Source: Rhodobacterales bacterium (lineage in GTDB: Bacteria; Pseudomonadota; Alphaproteobacteria; Rhizobiales; Stappiaceae). From it: 64,000 nucleotides of DNA. Location: the NCBI GenBank assembly GCA_008107755.1, contig VIRH01000093.1:22477-86476 (forward strand), written 5' to 3'. A program made the translations under genes and the position numbers. A model generated the notes under the pieces. It worked only from the letters and a program-made list of their open reading frames with translations, searched no databases and was not told the origin of the DNA. Below are positions 44,343 to 52,271 of the stretch, in pieces. Every line of letters starts with the position of its first letter. The stretch's first letter is position 1.

Positions 44343-46336
44343 TGTTCAAGAAGATCCTCATCGCCAACCGGGGCGAAATCGCCTGCCGGGTCATGGCAAC
44401 GGCTAAAAAACTCGGCATCCGCACCGTCGCTGTCTATTCGGACGCGGACGCCGGCGCGAAACACGTCGCCATGGCCGATGAAGCTTTCCACATCGGCCCG
44501 GCTCCGGTTTCCGAAAGCTATCTGAAAACCGACCGGATTATCGAGGCCTGCCGCAAAAGTGGCGCCGAGGCCGTCCATCCGGGCTATGGCTTCCTGTCGG
44601 AAAATCCGGATTTCGTCAACGCTCTGGAGAAGGCGGGCATTGCCTTCATCGGGCCAAGCGCGAAATCGATCCGCGCCATGGGCCTGAAGGATGCTGCCAA
44701 GGCGCTGATGGTCGAGGCCGGCGTGCCGGTCGTTCCCGGCTATCACGGCGACAACCAGAACGCAGACTTCCTGAAAGCCGAAGCGGACTCAATCGGCTAT
44801 CCCGTTCTCATCAAGGCACGCGCTGGCGGCGGCGGCAAGGGCATGCGCCGGGTGGACGACCCTGCCGATTTTCTCGAGGCCCTGAAAGGCGCGCAGCGCG
44901 AGGGCGAAGCAAGTTTCGGCGACGGACGGGTGCTGATCGAGAAATACCTGACCAAACCGCGCCACATCGAGATTCAGGTGTTCGGCGACAGCCACGGCAA
45001 CGCGGTCCATCTCTTCGAGCGCGACTGCTCGCTGCAGCGCCGCCACCAGAAGGTCATTGAAGAAGCCCCCGCCCCCGGCATGCCGGAGGAAATGCGCGCT
45101 GCCATGGGCGCCGCCGCCGTCAAGGCGGCAAAGGCCATCGACTATTCAGGCGCGGGCACCATCGAGTTCATCGCCGATGTCTCCGACGGTCTCATGGCAG
45201 ACCGCTTCTACTTCATGGAAATGAACACCCGCCTGCAAGTCGAACACCCGGTAACCGAATTGATCACCGGCGAGGACCTTGTCGAATGGCAGCTGCGCGT
45301 CGCCTTCGGCGAGCCGCTGCCGAAATCCCAGGACGAACTTTCGTTCGACGGCTGGGCGTTCGAAGCGCGGCTTTACGCGGAAGATGCGCCGAAGGGGTTC
45401 CTGCCCGCTATTGGCACACTGGAGCATCTGAAGCTTCCGGAAGACGTTGCCAGAGTCGACAGCGGCGTGCGCGCCGGCGACGAGATCACACCCTATTACG
45501 ACCCGATGATCGCAAAGATCATCGTCAAGGGGCCAACGCGCGAGGCGGCCCTCGGCAAGCTGCTGGCCAGTCTGGAGTCCACCGAGGTCGCCGGCTGCGT
45601 CACCAACGCGGCCTTTCTCGCTGCGCTCTGCCGGCACCAAGGCTTTGCCGCCGGCGACGTCGACACGGGGTTGATCGACCGGGATCTCGCAAGCCTCGTG
45701 CAAGAGCCGGCGATGCCCGACGACGCCGTCGCGCTTGCTGCCCTGACGGCGCTCGGACTGACGAAACCCGGTACGGGAAGCGATCCTTTTGACACCCTCG
45801 CCGGCTGGCGCATCTGGAGCGCCTCGCGTCAGTTCGCTCTGCTTGAAATCGACGGCGAACGGCGCGATATCGAGGTTCACGCGCTTGGTCATCAGCGCTA
45901 TGCCGTCCATCTCGCCGGCAACGCCCGGAACTACGCCATTATCGAGGTCGATGGGTCTCGAGTCGTCTTCGAGGCGGACGGCCACCGGGCCACGGCTGTT
46001 GTCGTCCAAGGAGATAAGGGTCTGACCGTATTCCTGGGCGGGCACGCCCATGCCGCCGGCCTGCCCGACGCGTTGACTGGCGACGAGGATGCTGCCGATG
46101 CCGAAGACCAGTTGATCGCCCCCATGCCGGGTCTCGTGAAGGTTCTCTCCGCTGCGCCCGGCGACACCGTCACCAAGGACCAGCCGCTCGTCATTCTGGA
46201 AGCCATGAAGATGGAACATACGCTGAAGGCACCGCGAGACGGCGTCATCGGCGAGGTTCTGGTGGCCGAGGGCGAGCAGGTCACGGACGGAACCATTCTT
46301 TTGGCCCTTGCCGGAGAGCAGGAAGATGCTGCCTGA
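44342..46336 (+). CDS. mccA: Methylcrotonyl-CoA carboxylase biotin-containing (alpha) subunit
   Basis: A 664-residue biotin carboxylase with carrier domain. It has [17 protein letters not shown], the ATP-grasp with KARAGGGGKGMR, the catalytic EMNTRLQVEHPVTE, and a C-terminal carrier domain with biotin attachment Lys623 in EAMKMEH. With MccB it carboxylates 3-methylcrotonyl-CoA to 3-methylglutaconyl-CoA. It follows the macro-domain gene with a one-base overlap and overlaps the acyl-CoA synthetase start by 11 bases. Confidence 0.96.
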   Translation: MFKKILIANRGEIACRVMATAKKLGIRTVAVYSDADAGAKHVAMADEAFHIGPAPVSESYLKTDRIIEACRKSGAEAVHPGYGFLSENPDFVNALEKAGIAFIGPSAKSIRAMGLKDAAKALMVEAGVPVVPGYHGDNQNADFLKAEADSIGYPVLIKARAGGGGKGMRRVDDPADFLEALKGAQREGEASFGDGRVLIEKYLTKPRHIEIQVFGDSHGNAVHLFERDCSLQRRHQKVIEEAPAPGMPEEMRAAMGAAAVKAAKAIDYSGAGTIEFIADVSDGLMADRFYFMEMNTRLQVEHPVTELITGEDLVEWQLRVAFGEPLPKSQDELSFDGWAFEARLYAEDAPKGFLPAIGTLEHLKLPEDVARVDSGVRAGDEITPYYDPMIAKIIVKGPTREAALGKLLASLESTEVAGCVTNAAFLAALCRHQGFAAGDVDTGLIDRDLASLVQEPAMPDDAVALAALTALGLTKPGTGSDPFDTLAGWRIWSASRQFALLEIDGERRDIEVHALGHQRYAVHLAGNARNYAIIEVDGSRVVFEADGHRATAVVVQGDKGLTVFLGGHAHAAGLPDALTGDEDAADAEDQLIAPMPGLVKVLSAAPGDTVTKDQPLVILEAMKMEHTLKAPRDGVIGEVLVAEGEQVTDGTILLALAGEQEDAA

Positions 46337-47954
46337 AGCCGACACCTATGACGATCTTGCCGGCAGATTCACCTGGCAGGTGCCGGAACGCTTCAACATG
46401 GGCGTTGCGGTGTGCGATGCCTGGGCCGAGCGCGAACCGGACCGGGAAGCCCTCGTCTTTTGCGAGGAAGGCGGTGAGGCGGTCAGCTATTCCTACGGCG
46501 ACTTGAAGAAGCTCTCCAACAGGCTGGCAAATCTCCTGACCGCGCGCGGCATCCAGCCTGGCGACCGGATCGGAATTCTTCTGCCCCAGCGACCCGAAAC
46601 AGCCTATGCCCACATGGCCGCACTCAAGCTCGGCGCGATCACCATCCCGCTGTTCACGCTCTTCGGCGAAGAGGCGCTTGAGTTCAGGCTTCGCGATTCA
46701 GGTGCAAGAGCCGTTATCACCGATGCCGGCGGTGCGGCGCGGATCGAAGGCATCCGCGACAGGCTCCCCGATCTGACAACGCTGTTCTGTGTCGATGGTG
46801 ACATTGCGGGCGCGGAAGATCTCGGCCGGCACATGGACGGCCATGAAGCGGAATTCCGGCCTTTCGAGACGGGTCCCGATGACCCGGCCGTGATCATCTA
46901 CACCTCGGGCACCACGGGTCAGCCGAAGGGCGCGCTCCACGGCCACCGGGTCCTGCTTGGCCATCTGCCAGGCGTCGAGATGAGCCATGACTTTCTCGGC
47001 CAATCGGGCGACCGGATCTGGACACCGGCCGACTGGGCCTGGATCGGCGGCTTTCTCGATGTGCTGATGCCGGCGCTTTATCTCGGCGTTCCGGTTGTCG
47101 CATGCCGCTTCCGCAAGTTCAGTGCCGAAGGCGCTTTTCAACTGTTGCAGGACCAGAAGGTCCGCAACGCCTTCCTGCCGCCGACCGCGCTGAAGATGAT
47201 GAGGCAGGTCGAGGACCCCAAGGCGCGCTGGCATCTGAACCTTCGCTCCGTGGCATCGGGAGGCGAAACGCTCGGCGCGGAACTGATCGACTGGGGGCGG
47301 CAGACATTCGGCCTCACGATCAACGAGTTCTACGGTCAGACCGAATGCAACATGATCGTCTCCAGTTGCAGCCAACTGATGGAAGCACGTCCGGGCATCA
47401 TGGGCCGACCGGTGCCGGGCCATGACGTGCGCGTGGTCAGCGATGCCGGCGCCCCCCTGCCTGCGGGCAAGCAGGGCAACATTGGTGTTCGGCGACCCAA
47501 CCCGGTGATGTTTCTCGGCTACTGGAACAATCAGGCCGCCACGAAAGCCAAATTCGCAGGCGACTGGCTGTTGACCGGAGACACGGGCGTCTGTGACGAG
47601 GACGGCTGGCTACGCTTCGTCGGCCGGGACGATGATGTCATCACATCCTCGGGCTACCGCATCGGACCCGGCGAGATAGAAGACTGCCTGCTTCGCCATC
47701 CGGCCATCGCCATGGCCGGCGTTGTCGGCAAGCCGGACGTGCAGCGCACCGAAATCGTGAAGGCCTTCATCGCACTGAAGGCCGGCATCGAGCCTTCCGA
47801 TCAGCTTGCCGGAGAGATAGCCGAATTCGTCAAGACCCGCCTTGCCGCGCATGAATACCCGCGCGAAGTCGAATTCGTCGACAGCCTGCCGATGACGACG
47901 ACCGGCAAGGTCATCCGCCGCGAGCTCAGAGAACGTGCGGGAGGGCAGGAATGA
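46326..47954 (+). CDS. AMP-dependent acyl-CoA synthetase
   Basis: A 542-residue adenylate-forming enzyme. The P-loop IIYTSGTTGQPKGALHG, the GQTECNM motif, GDWLLTGDTGVCDEDGWLRFVGRDDDVI hinge, and the C-terminal TTTGKVIRRELRE Lys are present. I start at ATG 46326 rather than TTG 46308, as it has a good ribosome site and overlaps mccA by 11 bases. Placement suggests acetoacetate or isovalerate activation. In other liu-type operons a similar enzyme acts as acetoacetyl-CoA synthetase; the substrate cannot be set from sequence. Confidence 0.88.
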   Translation: MLPEADTYDDLAGRFTWQVPERFNMGVAVCDAWAEREPDREALVFCEEGGEAVSYSYGDLKKLSNRLANLLTARGIQPGDRIGILLPQRPETAYAHMAALKLGAITIPLFTLFGEEALEFRLRDSGARAVITDAGGAARIEGIRDRLPDLTTLFCVDGDIAGAEDLGRHMDGHEAEFRPFETGPDDPAVIIYTSGTTGQPKGALHGHRVLLGHLPGVEMSHDFLGQSGDRIWTPADWAWIGGFLDVLMPALYLGVPVVACRFRKFSAEGAFQLLQDQKVRNAFLPPTALKMMRQVEDPKARWHLNLRSVASGGETLGAELIDWGRQTFGLTINEFYGQTECNMIVSSCSQLMEARPGIMGRPVPGHDVRVVSDAGAPLPAGKQGNIGVRRPNPVMFLGYWNNQAATKAKFAGDWLLTGDTGVCDEDGWLRFVGRDDDVITSSGYRIGPGEIEDCLLRHPAIAMAGVVGKPDVQRTEIVKAFIALKAGIEPSDQLAGEIAEFVKTRLAAHEYPREVEFVDSLPMTTTGKVIRRELRERAGGQE

Positions 47955-48108
47955 TATCTTCGATAATTGCTGGCGACGCAGCATCGTTCGTTCGCAGAGA
48001 CCGGAACGCCGCAACACGCAACCGGCAATGACAAAACAAATTCAATGCATTAATTGAGGATACGTCCACCCGGACCTTCCTCCTTCCTGAAACGCAACGA
48101 GTAGCTTC

Positions 48109-48969
48109 ATGTCCGACTTCGTCACCATCTTCGAAATGGGTCCCCGCGACGGTCTCCAGAACGAAAAGACCTTCGTCCCGACGCAAAAGAAAATCGAGCT
48201 GGTCGACCGCTTGTCGGATTGCGGCTTCCGCAAGATCGAGGTGACCAGCTTCGTCAGCCCGAAATGGGTGCCGCAGATGGCAGACGCCCAGGAAGTGATG
48301 GAAAGCATCAACCGCCACCCGGCGGTCATCTATGCCGTCCTGACACCGAACGTGAAGGGCTACACAGCGGCAAAAAAGGTCTCCGCGGACGAGGTCGCGA
48401 TCTTCGGATCAGCGTCAGAAGGGTTTTCGCGCAAGAACATCAACTGCTCGGTCGCCGAAAGCATCGAACGCTTCAAGCCCCTGGCGGAAAAGGCCCGCGA
48501 GGACGGCATTCCGCTTCGCGGTTACGTCTCCTGCGTCACCGACTGTCCCTATGACGGCGAAACGCCGCCGGAAAAGGTCGCGGAAGTTGCCCGGTCCCTG
48601 TTCGATCTCGGCTGCTACGAAATCTCCCTTGGCGACACGATCGGCGCCGGCACCCCGGAAACCATCGGCCGCATGCTCGATGCCGTCGTCCAGGCCGTGC
48701 CGGCCGACAGGCTCGCCGGCCATTACCACGACACCAAGGGACGCGCGCTCGACAACATCGAGATCAGTCTGGAAAAAGGCTTGAGGACGTTCGACAGCTC
48801 GATCGGCGGCCTGGGCGGCTGCCCCTATGCTCCCGGCGCGAAGGGCAACGTCGCGACCGAGGCCGTCGTCGAGCTCGTGCACCGCAAGGGCTTCGAAACC
48901 GGCATCCGCGTCGACGCCCTCGCCGAAGTCTCCGAATTCGCAAGATCCCTGCGGAGTGTCGATGCATGA
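48109..48969 (+). CDS. Hydroxymethylglutaryl-CoA lyase
   Basis: A 286-residue HMG-CoA lyase that cleaves 3-hydroxy-3-methylglutaryl-CoA to acetoacetate and acetyl-CoA, the end of leucine breakdown. DRE-TIM barrel features are EMGPRDGLQNE, SFVSPKWVPQMADA, GDTIGAGTP, HYHDTKG, and the active-site loop GGLGGCPYAPGAKGN with the catalytic Cys. It starts 154 bases after the synthetase, the only real gap in the operon. Its stop overlaps the hydratase ATG. Confidence 0.95.
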   Translation: MSDFVTIFEMGPRDGLQNEKTFVPTQKKIELVDRLSDCGFRKIEVTSFVSPKWVPQMADAQEVMESINRHPAVIYAVLTPNVKGYTAAKKVSADEVAIFGSASEGFSRKNINCSVAESIERFKPLAEKAREDGIPLRGYVSCVTDCPYDGETPPEKVAEVARSLFDLGCYEISLGDTIGAGTPETIGRMLDAVVQAVPADRLAGHYHDTKGRALDNIEISLEKGLRTFDSSIGGLGGCPYAPGAKGNVATEAVVELVHRKGFETGIRVDALAEVSEFARSLRSVDA

Positions 48970-49754
48970 GCTTTGAGACCATCCTTCTTGACCAGGACAC
49001 ACGCGGCGTTGTCACGCTGACGCTGAACCGTCCGGAAAAGCACAACTCCCTTTCGGCGAAGATGATCGAGGAGCTGACGGCGGTCGCCGCGCAGCTCGCC
49101 TCCGATCGCACCATTCGGGCTGTTGTCCTGACCGGAGCCGGTGCCAGCTTCTGCGCGGGAGGTGACCTCGGATGGATGCGCGAGCAGTTTCATGCGGACC
49201 GCGCCACGCGCATGGCCGAAGCCCGCAAGCTTGCCCTCATGCTGAAGGCGCTGAACGAGCTCCCCCATCCCCTGATCGGCCGCGTGCAGGGCCAGGCCTT
49301 TGGCGGCGGCATCGGCATGATGAGTGTTTGCGACACCGTGGTTGCGGTCGACAGTGCCAGGTTCGGCCTGACCGAAGTCCGTCTCGGCCTGATCCCCGCA
49401 ACCATCAGCCCCTATGTTCTGGCCCGCATGGGCGAGGGAAAGGCCCGGCGCGTCTTCATGTCTGCCCGGACCTTCAGCGCCGACGAAGCCGTCGCGCTGG
49501 ATCTGGTTGCGCGCGCGGTGCCGGAAGCGGATCTGGACGAGGCGATCGAACGGGAAGTGAAGCCCTATCTTGCGGCGGCACCCGCTGCGGTCGCAGCCTC
49601 CAAGGCGCTTGCACGGTCCCTCGGACCGGCCACCACCGACGACATCATCGAGGACACGATCCGTCGTCTCGCGGACACCTGGGAAACGCCGGAAGCCGCG
49701 GAAGGCATCGCCGCCTTCTTCGAAAAGAGAAAACCGGAGTGGGTCGAGGGCTGA
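48966..49754 (+). CDS. Enoyl-CoA hydratase, probable methylglutaconyl-CoA hydratase
   Basis: A 262-residue crotonase-fold protein. The oxyanion motif FCAGGDLGWMREQ and the substrate-binding block GGGIGMMSVCDTVVAVDSARFGLTEVRLGLIP show a hydratase/isomerase. The catalytic Glu lies in FGLTEVRLG. In context it hydrates 3-methylglutaconyl-CoA to HMG-CoA (as LiuC), between MccAB and the lyase. ATGA overlap with the lyase gene shows coupling, and it closes the operon. Confidence 0.88.
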   Translation: MSFETILLDQDTRGVVTLTLNRPEKHNSLSAKMIEELTAVAAQLASDRTIRAVVLTGAGASFCAGGDLGWMREQFHADRATRMAEARKLALMLKALNELPHPLIGRVQGQAFGGGIGMMSVCDTVVAVDSARFGLTEVRLGLIPATISPYVLARMGEGKARRVFMSARTFSADEAVALDLVARAVPEADLDEAIEREVKPYLAAAPAAVAASKALARSLGPATTDDIIEDTIRRLADTWETPEAAEGIAAFFEKRKPEWVEG

Positions 49755-49787
49755 CCCTCGTGTCTGACATGGGAGCGAGCCGGGACA

Positions 49788-50765
49788 TCACCTGCTCGGG
49801 CGGCGCCTGGAATGCTCGATCAGGGCCGCGATGCGGGCGACTTCCTGTTGCGCAATCTTCTTGCCATGCTGGCTTTCGTCGCCGCCATAAAGCCGTTCTC
49901 GATACCGCCGGATCCGATTGCGCTGGCTCTCGCTGATACCGGACGGAAGCTCGATGCCGGCCCGGTCCATACCGATCAGGATGCGCTGGAGATCGGGCAA
50001 CAGCTCCGAGGAAATCGTGTACCGGGAACCGTCACGATGCCTGAACACCAACGTATTGGTGATGGTTTCGCCATTGAGCAGAATGGCTGAGCGGCGCCCG
50101 GACGAACCGATCGTCGACTGAAACCAGGCAACCCAGCCTGGCGCTTCCCACTGGCGAACCTCCGCATATCTGAGCTCTTCGTAAAGCACTCTGGCCCGCA
50201 GCCCGAACTGCGTGAACTCGAACCCGTTTCCAAAGAAACGGACCCACGAGGTCGCCTGCCGGACCGAGACAGTGAAGAAAACCAGAGAGGCAGAGGCCGG
50301 CACGAAGCACAACAGCGCCAGGAATGCGGTAAAACCGCCTGACACGCCCATTCCGATGAAACCGGCGGAGAAGAACAGGATGCCGACACCAAAACCCGCA
50401 GCATCGAACGCTGCGACAGGCGGCTTGACGACGGGCGTGATCGCACCGGACGGTACATTGGGATGCGGCAGGGCGGCATATATCCCGCAGGCCGCGACCA
50501 GGCAGAGCAGACTGCTCAACACAGACATGAAGAAATAGCCGCCCACGATCCCCAGGATGCAAAGCATCAAGGGAACGATCCGCCGGATATATTCAAGTTT
50601 TGCTGTCTTGCCCAACGCGCTCTCCACGCCTTCGAACAGTTGAACTTCTGCTAACGCCGAAAACGCACTGATTCTGACATTCAATCGATTGAGGCACGCC
50701 AAATCAAGAAAAGCTTTCGGCAATCCAGAATCAATGTAACGGCGCCTGAACCGCGCCGTGGGCAA
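49788..50765 (-). CDS. Hypothetical membrane protein
   Basis: Up to 325 residues. Two pairs of hydrophobic helices (VPLMLCILGIVGGYFFMSVLSSLLCLVAACG and GVGILFFSAGFIGMGVSGGFTAFLALLCF) flank a short loop, then a soluble C-terminal part of about 150 residues that looks beta-rich (FEFTQFGLRARVLYEELRYAEV, GRRSAILLNGETITNTLVFRHRDG), perhaps a PH-like fold. The first start is a TTG (50765); GTG 50627 or ATG 50567 are possible and I cannot choose. No family recognised. The tail is rich in Arg and Lys. Confidence 0.6.
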   Translation of the reverse strand: MPTARFRRRYIDSGLPKAFLDLACLNRLNVRISAFSALAEVQLFEGVESALGKTAKLEYIRRIVPLMLCILGIVGGYFFMSVLSSLLCLVAACGIYAALPHPNVPSGAITPVVKPPVAAFDAAGFGVGILFFSAGFIGMGVSGGFTAFLALLCFVPASASLVFFTVSVRQATSWVRFFGNGFEFTQFGLRARVLYEELRYAEVRQWEAPGWVAWFQSTIGSSGRRSAILLNGETITNTLVFRHRDGSRYTISSELLPDLQRILIGMDRAGIELPSGISESQRNRIRRYRERLYGGDESQHGKKIAQQEVARIAALIEHSRRRPSR

Positions 50766-50818
50766 TTTTAATCAAGTTTGCCAGCCGGTTGCGCCCGGAT
50801 GCCGCGCAAGAAATCCGG

Positions 50819-51640
50819 TCAGGAGGCTTTCTTTTCACGGTCGAGAAAACTGAACAGTTCGCGCACCTTGCCGAATTTCGGCGTATCCAGTTCCAGATAC
50901 TTGTGCATGACCGTATCGATGTCGCTCGCCGCGAAGGGCTTTTTCAGAAAACCGGAAATACCGACGAAAGCCGCGGAGCGTTCCAGATACGTGGTGTCGT
51001 CTGTGGACATCATGTAGACCGCGACCTTGTTCGAGAGGCTGCCGATTTCCCCCGCCAGCTCTATGCCGTCACGCCCCGGCATGTTGAAATCCGTCAGCAC
51101 GATCTTGATCTTGCCGCCTGCCAGTGCACGCAGGGCAGCATCAGCGCTGTCGGCCTCGAAGATCTCGAAATCGAAGCGGCTTGCGTCCAGCACCTTCCGC
51201 GTCAACTTTCGCATGGTCGCGCTGTCATCAACGATCAGCACCGGATAGACCGCCGTCATGGTCATGTAAGTCGCGACAATCTCTGCGATATCGGTCTTGG
51301 AAAACGGCTTCTTGAGAAAATGATAGGCATTGAAATGCTTCAGGATCGCCGCCGCGCGATCATCGAGTTCGCTTGAGATCGCGACAGTGAGGCAATCGCT
51401 GGACTTGGTTTGGCGCATCGCCGCAACGATTTCGGGACCATTCATGCCTGGCATATTGATGTCGAGGAAGGCAATGTCGATCTGTTTCCGCGTGACAATG
51501 TCCAGTGCTTCCCGACCATTGCTTACAGAATCAACTTCGATGTAGCGTGCCGACTTGTGAACATTGACGCCCTCGTTGATGACTTCTCGCGAAACACTGC
51601 TGTCATCTGCCACGAGGACGCGTATCATCTTGTGAAGCAT
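50819..51640 (-). CDS. Double receiver-domain response regulator
   Basis: A 273-residue protein made of two REC domains in a row with no output domain. Phospho-acceptors are Asp60 in AFLDINMPG and Asp184 in VLTDFNMPG; each domain has the acidic pair (VADDSS, IVDDSA) and the KP lysine (FLKKPFS, FLKKPFA). Both look able to be phosphorylated. ATG 51640 with AAAGGT in front is used, ATG 51628 is an option. It likely acts by protein-protein contact, as phosphate sink or motility/cyclic-di-GMP adaptor. No kinase is next to it. Confidence 0.87.
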   Translation of the reverse strand: MLHKMIRVLVADDSSVSREVINEGVNVHKSARYIEVDSVSNGREALDIVTRKQIDIAFLDINMPGMNGPEIVAAMRQTKSSDCLTVAISSELDDRAAAILKHFNAYHFLKKPFSKTDIAEIVATYMTMTAVYPVLIVDDSATMRKLTRKVLDASRFDFEIFEADSADAALRALAGGKIKIVLTDFNMPGRDGIELAGEIGSLSNKVAVYMMSTDDTTYLERSAAFVGISGFLKKPFAASDIDTVMHKYLELDTPKFGKVRELFSFLDREKKAS

Positions 51641-52020
51641 AAAGATTACCTTTGCCTACGCCATCCGTGAATCTTACATGAGGAAAAGCGTCAGTTCGGA
51701 AGATACATCTCCAATGGTATATAATTCATTATTATGGCGTTTACTGAAATCGACAAAACAAGAGACAAGAAACACTCGGATCGCTTCGTCGTTCACTATC
51801 GAAGCAAGAGTATCTCCTTGACGATATTACCAATGACATAAAGCAGTAGCAGGTCAGGAAAAGCGCAGGGCACCACGGTTCCCGCAGCGCCAAAGCCACG
51901 AGTGCCGGCCGCAAAACATGAAATCCGGACCAATGGGTGCGCACTTCTGGAGCGTTATCGACGCAGTGACGGAACGGCGGCACCCCGACAACGGGGTAGT
52001 ATCTGATCTTTTTGGAGAAG
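51641..52020. other. Intergenic region between the receiver gene and tRNA-Thr
   Basis: About 380 bases, partly AT-rich near 51690-51740, which is a likely promoter area for the receiver gene. A small perfect hairpin (ACCCCG/CGGGGT, 51982-51997) lies downstream of the tRNA. A possible 35-residue ORF at 51734 has no ribosome site. I see no gene. Confidence 0.5.
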
Positions 52021-52096
52021 TGGTGCCGCTGATAGGACTCGAACCTACGACCCCATCATTACGAATGACGTGCTCTACCATCTGAGCTACAGCGGC
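52021..52096 (-). tRNA. tRNA-Thr (anticodon CGT)
   Basis: A 76-base tRNA with encoded CCA. Acceptor stem GCCGCTG/CAGCGGC, D-stem GCTC/GAGC, anticodon stem CGTCA/TGATG with loop TTCGTAA, and T-arm GTAGG-TTCGAGT-CCTAT all pair. The anticodon CGT reads ACG codons, frequent in this GC-rich genome. It stands alone between the hemY gene and the receiver gene. Confidence 0.96.
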
Positions 52097-52271
52097 CAAT
52101 ATCCTGGAAGGAACCAGGCGTCGCGCGATGCGCGGGCACCGGGTCATCCCCGGTGCGCCGCTAATTACCGGAGCTTTGGCTTCGATGCAAGACCCAAAGA
52201 CACCAAGATCACATCTTCTGCCGAATGCCGCGGCGGCGTCCAGGCGGACCCGGTTCCGCCGCCGCCGGTTT

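Noticed and set aside
51734..51841. Possible 35-residue ORF
   Set aside because: No ribosome site, no hydrophobic or conserved pattern, and it lies in an AT-rich promoter area.
52136..52156. Hairpin GCACCGG/CCGGTGC as hemY terminator
   Set aside because: No T-run in the direction of hemY transcription and it lies over 110 bases from the stop.
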